A program made the translations under genes and the position numbers. Shown here one piece after another: positions 60,783-64,000 of a stretch of 64,000 bases of DNA (position 1 is its first letter; each line of letters begins with the position of its first letter). Where the stretch lies: positions 1,937,001-2,001,000 of the forward strand of contig NZ_CP036299.1 of the NCBI RefSeq assembly GCF_007752345.1, read 5' to 3'. This stretch comes from Planctopirus ephydatiae (GTDB lineage: Bacteria; Planctomycetota; Planctomycetia; Planctomycetales; Planctomycetaceae). A model generated the notes under the pieces. That model saw only the letters and a list, made by a program, of their open reading frames with translations, made no database searches and was not told where the DNA came from.

Positions 60783-62003
60783 ATGAAAAACGTTATTCGA
60801 CTCGCACTTGTCGATCCGCATGACAGTTCGAGGAATGCGCTGAAAACGCTCCTCCTGGGCATCGACATGGTCTGGCTCGAAGCCGAGTGCTCGAAATACG
60901 AGTTCTTTGCCGACGTCATCATGCAGACCCAGCCGAACATTGCTCTGATTGCTCTCGATTCCAATCCCCAGAAAGGCCTCGAACTTGTCAGCCGGATCTC
61001 GACGGAACTCCCCACCACGCAGGTGCTGGTCATCAGCAGTTCTACCGAAGGCTCACTGATTTTGCAGGCTATGCGAAATGGGGCCCGGGAATTCCTGAAT
61101 GCTCCACTCAAGCTGGATGACTTCCTCGCGGCCATCGACCGAATTCAACAGGCCGGCGGTGTCCGCACGAGCGATGGCACAGTGCGCAGCAGCCAGGTCA
61201 TTGCCGTCGCTGGGGTCTCCGGCGGGATTGGCTGCACGTCACTGGCAGTCAATCTGGGTTGTGCGCTGGCCAGTCAGCCTTCGGCCAGTGTCGCGATTAT
61301 CGATCTCGATCTGGCTCTGGGAGATGCCGACGTCTGGCTCGACATCATTCCGGATTACACGATTCAAGATGTCGCTGATAACATCAGCCGGCTCGATTAC
61401 GCGCTCCTTAAACGATCGCTCACCAAGCACGAATGCGGCGCCTTCCTGCTCCCCAGGCCCGTCCAGTTGGATGATCGTATCTCGATCTCACCCGAAGTCT
61501 TGCGGCGAGTGATTGCCCTGCTCAAGGCCACCTTCACGCATCTGGTGGTCGATATCAGTAAGAGCTATGGCCCTTCCGATCTGGCAGCTTTGGAAGTCGC
61601 GGACATGATCCTGCTCACGACACAACTCGATCTCCCCAGCTTGCGAAACACAGTCCGTTTGCTGCAATTCTTCAGCAATCACGAAGGACTTTCCGAAAAG
61701 ACCCGCATTGTCGTCAATCGAATTGGTCTGGAAGACAGCCAGATCAGCCTGACCAAAGCTCTCGAAACACTGGGGCGGGAAGTCTTCGCTCAGATTCCTA
61801 ATGATTACGCCGTCATGGTCGAAGCTCGCAACAATGGCGTGCCACTCATCATTCAATCTCCCAAGTCGCGCTTAACCAAGAGCTTCACTCAACTCGCCCA
61901 GCAACTGATTGAAAAACCGCAGGCGAGCGAAGAGAAACCCGACGAAAGCAAGAAGCCGCGTAAAGGCCTCTTCAGCTTTCTCAGCACTGCGAAATCGACT
62001 TAA
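60783..62003 (+). CDS. cpaE: CpaE/TadZ-like ATPase with degenerate P-loop
   Basis: 406 aa. N-terminal receiver-like domain (about 5-120: LALVDPHDSSRNALKTLLLG, LIALDSNPQKGLELV, ATQVLVISSS-type strand, NGAREFLNAP), then a MinD/ParA-like domain from about 138: VIAVAGVSGGIGCTSLAVNLGCAL. In this deviant Walker A the lysines of KGGxGKT are replaced (Ser and Cys), as happens in TadZ-like proteins. IIDLDLALGDADVWLD and TTQLDLPSLRNTVRLLQF are typical. It places the Tad machine at a cell site. Ends with a strong terminator; no cpaF, tadB or tadC follows. Confidence 0.92.
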   Translation: MKNVIRLALVDPHDSSRNALKTLLLGIDMVWLEAECSKYEFFADVIMQTQPNIALIALDSNPQKGLELVSRISTELPTTQVLVISSSTEGSLILQAMRNGAREFLNAPLKLDDFLAAIDRIQQAGGVRTSDGTVRSSQVIAVAGVSGGIGCTSLAVNLGCALASQPSASVAIIDLDLALGDADVWLDIIPDYTIQDVADNISRLDYALLKRSLTKHECGAFLLPRPVQLDDRISISPEVLRRVIALLKATFTHLVVDISKSYGPSDLAALEVADMILLTTQLDLPSLRNTVRLLQFFSNHEGLSEKTRIVVNRIGLEDSQISLTKALETLGREVFAQIPNDYAVMVEARNNGVPLIIQSPKSRLTKSFTQLAQQLIEKPQASEEKPDESKKPRKGLFSFLSTAKST

Positions 62004-62030
62004 GCAGTACACATTACGGCAATCGCTTTT

Positions 62031-62098
62031 ACGAAGAGCGTGGTCGATCTGTCGTCCGGGGGGACAATTGAGACAGATCGTCTGCGCTCTTCGTCTTT
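62031..62098 (+). terminator. Terminator of the Tad gene block
   Basis: ACGAAGAGCG (62031-62040) pairs with CGCTCTTCGT (62085-62094); an inner GATCTGTC / GACAGATC stem adds to it; CTTTT follows. It lies 28 bases after cpaE and marks the end of this Tad block. Confidence 0.85.
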
Positions 62099-62104
62099 TA
62101 ACCT

Positions 62105-62713
62105 TCAGCGATCTTCACCCGACTTGCGCACCCATTCTGCTTCAATAATCTCCGGCCCGCCGGAGTTTCCCGAACTTCTTTCATGAGCAATCGAGGGATG
62201 AGGATGGAGTTGCGGCTGTTCTGCTGCCTGGCCTTCGAAGCCGGCAGCATCTGTCATCCTTGGGCCCGCTTGCCAAACAGTGCTTTGGTAAACCTGAAAA
62301 CCAGATCCTCCAAAAGCACCTCCTGCCGAACGGAAGACAGTGCTCCCTTGCGGCCAGACCCAGTAATTGAACAGCTTGATCATCGGTCGGCGTGTGAGTG
62401 GAAAGAGCAGGAGCGCTGCGAACACATCGGTCAGTGGCCCGGGAAAGATCAACAGCACTCCCGCCAGAAAAATCGCCGCCGCATCCGAAACATGCCCGGC
62501 AGGAAGCTCCCGGTTTCGAGCCGCCATCTGCAACTGCACAGACACCCGGCGCAGTTCAAACTGCAGCAGAGAAATCCCTGCCACAATCGCCAGTACCACC
62601 CACGCCACGGTGGCCAATGCGCCAATCCACTGACCAAGCTTGATCAGCAGATACAGCTCAATCAGTGGCAATACGAGAAAGATCAGGCCAAATCGGGCAA
62701 ACAAAACAACCAT
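62105..62713 (-). CDS. fxsA: FxsA-family membrane protein
   Basis: 202 aa. About four hydrophobic segments; FxsA core: RFGLIFLVLPLIELYLLIKLGQWIG, AWVVLAIVAGISLLQFELR, AIFLAGVLLIFPGPLTDVFAALLLFPLTR, with the typical PGPLTD turn. The C-terminal 75 residues are polar and less conserved. FxsA suppresses phage T7 exclusion by F plasmid when overmade in E. coli; its native role is unknown. Convergent with the Tad block, divergent from the nucleoside hydrolase gene. Confidence 0.9.
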   Translation of the reverse strand: MVVLFARFGLIFLVLPLIELYLLIKLGQWIGALATVAWVVLAIVAGISLLQFELRRVSVQLQMAARNRELPAGHVSDAAAIFLAGVLLIFPGPLTDVFAALLLFPLTRRPMIKLFNYWVWPQGSTVFRSAGGAFGGSGFQVYQSTVWQAGPRMTDAAGFEGQAAEQPQLHPHPSIAHERSSGNSGGPEIIEAEWVRKSGEDR

Positions 62714-62856
62714 CCTCTCTGATTCATCTCCACTCGATCTCTTTCGAGGATCAGCGATGAACTCTCAAAATGACTCGACTCTCTCTGCAATCTCTCGCAT
62801 TATAATGAGGACGTAGACTTTCTGCTGATGGATCAGAGAATCTGAGAGATCTTGCC

Positions 62857-63822
62857 ATGAATCCAATCCGCTTGCTGATCGATGCCGATCCCGGCTTAGG
62901 CGACGCCCTCGCCATTGCCATCGCTCTGAAAGATCCCCGGCTCGATGTCGTCGGTCTCACCGCCGTCGGCAGCTTTATTTCTGCAAAACAGGCCGCGGTC
63001 AATCTGCAGGAACTGGTCACGATTATCGATCCCCAGCGCTGGCCTCGACTGGGCGTACAACTGACCGATGCTCACGAATCGACAGCCAGTGTCCCGTCGC
63101 AGCAGCTGACCCATTATCGCCAGCTCAATGGAGAAAACGGTATGGCCGACTGGCCTTGCCGGAATGTCGATGCGGCTCATCCCAAAGAAGCGGCCAAGGT
63201 CATCATTGAACTCTCCCGCGCTTACCCTCAGGAACTGGTGATCCTCAGCCTCGGCCCGCTGACCAACATCAGCCTGGCTGCCGAAAAAGACCCGGAACTG
63301 CTGATGCGACTCAAGGGTCTGGTTATTTCGGGCGGCACTCTCGAAGGCCCCGGCAACATCACTCCCGCTGCTGATTTCAACATTTATCAGGATCCCCTGG
63401 CCGCCCGCTCGATTCTTAAATCGGCCTGTACCAAAACGCTGGTTCCCTTTGATGCCTCGCAAAAAGTGGGGATCTCCTTCGGTCTGCTCGATCGCCTGCC
63501 CATCGAACACATGGGGCGTTTTGGCGAATGGCTGCAGACGATCGTTCCCTTCGCACTCCGCAGTCATCATCAGTTCCAGGGGATGGAATCGTGGCGATTG
63601 CCCGAACTCGTGGCGCTCGCTGCGGTGGTGAAACCGGAGTTCTTCCAGCACCTCACTCTGGCGGTGGATGTGGAAACCGATGCCCACCTGACGCGGGGGA
63701 TGACTGTGTTCGACCGCCGCAGCCCCCCCGTTTGGCGGCCGAATGTCGAAGTTCTCAAAGATCCGGAAGTGCAAGGGATTCTGGACGATTTCATGTCTGT
63801 CTTGAGAAGCACCGTGGTGTAG
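62857..63822 (+). CDS. Nucleoside hydrolase-fold protein with altered active site
   Basis: 321 aa. Inosine-uridine nucleoside hydrolase fold: N-terminal LLIDADPGLGDALAIAIALKDP, LVILSLGPLTNISLAAEKDPEL, VISGGTLEGPGNITPAADFNIYQDPLAARSIL, and VDVETDAHLTRGMTVFDRR. In active members the first motif is D-x-D-P-G-x-D-D; here Gly15 replaces the first of the last pair (kept: Asp9, Asp11, Asp16). The region where the family has His-Asp before the last helix reads RLPELVALAAVV, so the calcium-ligand aspartate and the catalytic His also look lost. It may bind a nucleoside without hydrolysing it. Fold call is firm, activity is not. Confidence 0.88.
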   Translation: MNPIRLLIDADPGLGDALAIAIALKDPRLDVVGLTAVGSFISAKQAAVNLQELVTIIDPQRWPRLGVQLTDAHESTASVPSQQLTHYRQLNGENGMADWPCRNVDAAHPKEAAKVIIELSRAYPQELVILSLGPLTNISLAAEKDPELLMRLKGLVISGGTLEGPGNITPAADFNIYQDPLAARSILKSACTKTLVPFDASQKVGISFGLLDRLPIEHMGRFGEWLQTIVPFALRSHHQFQGMESWRLPELVALAAVVKPEFFQHLTLAVDVETDAHLTRGMTVFDRRSPPVWRPNVEVLKDPEVQGILDDFMSVLRSTVV

Positions 63823-63882
63823 ACTTGCATTCTCGAGACGGGTCATTAATCATTCGTGTATCGGCAGGCTCTTTGGGCTGCC

Positions 63883-63967
63883 GCCGGAGTGGCGGAATGG
63901 CAGACGCACCGGATTCAAAATCCGGCGAGGTTCACCCCTCGTGTGGGTTCGACTCCCACCTCCGGCA
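63883..63967 (+). tRNA. tRNA-Leu, anticodon CAA
   Basis: 85 nt. Acceptor arm GCCGGAG pairs with CTCCGGC; anticodon arm CCGGA/TCCGG with loop TTCAAAA gives anticodon CAA (63916-63918), reading UUG. A long variable arm (CGAGG/CCCTCG) marks it as a class II tRNA. The T-arm GTGGG-TTCGACT-CCCAC is standard. The 3' CCA is not encoded. Closely preceded by a CGGCAG/CTGCCG hairpin at 63862-63883. Confidence 0.97.
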
Positions 63968-64000
63968 ATTGCAGACTTTGCAGACCGAGATCTCAAAAAT

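Noticed and set aside
62896-63846. 316-codon minus-strand frame antisense to the nucleoside hydrolase gene
   Set aside because: His/Gln/Phe-rich shadow; the + strand carries conserved fold motifs throughout.

Overview
The window looks like a chromosomal segment of a planctomycete, probably of the Planctopirus/Planctomycetaceae type. This is inferred from gene content. The signs are a DUF1559 pseudopilin-like protein with a type IV N-terminus and a late H-x9-DG-type motif, a von Willebrand A / DUF58 / BatA-like membrane cluster beside a very large DUF4175-like protein, a secreted sulfotransferase-rich style of proteome, many planctomycete-type conserved hypotheticals, and weak or absent Shine-Dalgarno sites at many starts. 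No phage, insertion sequence, CRISPR array or rRNA operon was seen. The ends are cut inside a helicase gene (left) and just after a tRNA-Leu (right).

Layout. 1-9.1 kb: housekeeping genes on the + strand (PcrA/UvrD helicase, trpD, M20 peptidase, serS), interrupted by a minus-strand pseudopilin with a clear terminator. 9.1-17.4 kb: truA overlaps tail-to-tail with a three-gene minus-strand membrane operon (vWA/amidotransferase-like protein, 1343-aa DUF4175-like protein, small secreted protein). 17.6-20.5 kb: lysS and a DegT-family aminotransferase on the minus strand. 20.5-21.4 kb: a gene-free stretch with a chain of hairpins ending in an orphan terminator, a candidate structured RNA or leader. 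21.4-27.4 kb: a parvulin foldase, an odd acyl-carrier-like membrane protein, a sulfotransferase, a zinc/iron-cluster-type cysteine protein, plsY and an orphan Imm11-like protein. 27.6-35.7 kb: outer-membrane barrel, BatA-like and DUF58 proteins, an unknown gene, a transmembrane Ser/Thr kinase, a secreted VOC protein and DinB. 35.7-42.9 kb: second DUF58 protein, GGQ release-factor-like protein, tsaE, a C26 amidotransferase-like protein without its cysteine, a GAF-PP2C phosphatase and a CheX-like protein. 43.2-55.1 kb: diheme peroxidase, a KPADA-repeat propeller protein, peroxiredoxin plus AhpD-like partner, vWA protein, lipoprotein, Tat-exported intradiol dioxygenase, aldo/keto reductase, ExbB/ExbD-like pair and an MFS carrier. 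55.6-62.0 kb: an incomplete Tad/Flp pilus locus (flp, cpaA, cpaB, cpaC, cpaE). 62.1-64 kb: fxsA, a degenerate nucleoside hydrolase and tRNA-Leu(CAA).

How the parts may work together. The Tad genes are all on the + strand but separated by long leaders with terminators, hairpins and a recurring TGACCTA box, so they look individually regulated; the motor ATPase and inner-membrane platform genes are not here. The peroxiredoxin and AhpD-like genes form a likely redox pair. The vWA/DUF58/BatA genes fall into two minus-strand blocks that are often one block in related bacteria, separated here by lysS and other genes.

The most promising unusual items are the structured region at 20.97-21.30 kb, a leader hairpin that buries the start codon of the GAF-PP2C phosphatase, the acyl-carrier-like protein whose two ends look like swapped ACP halves around membrane segments, the Tad leader signals, and two enzymes that have lost canonical catalytic residues. 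All identifications are from reading the sequence; no database search was run.
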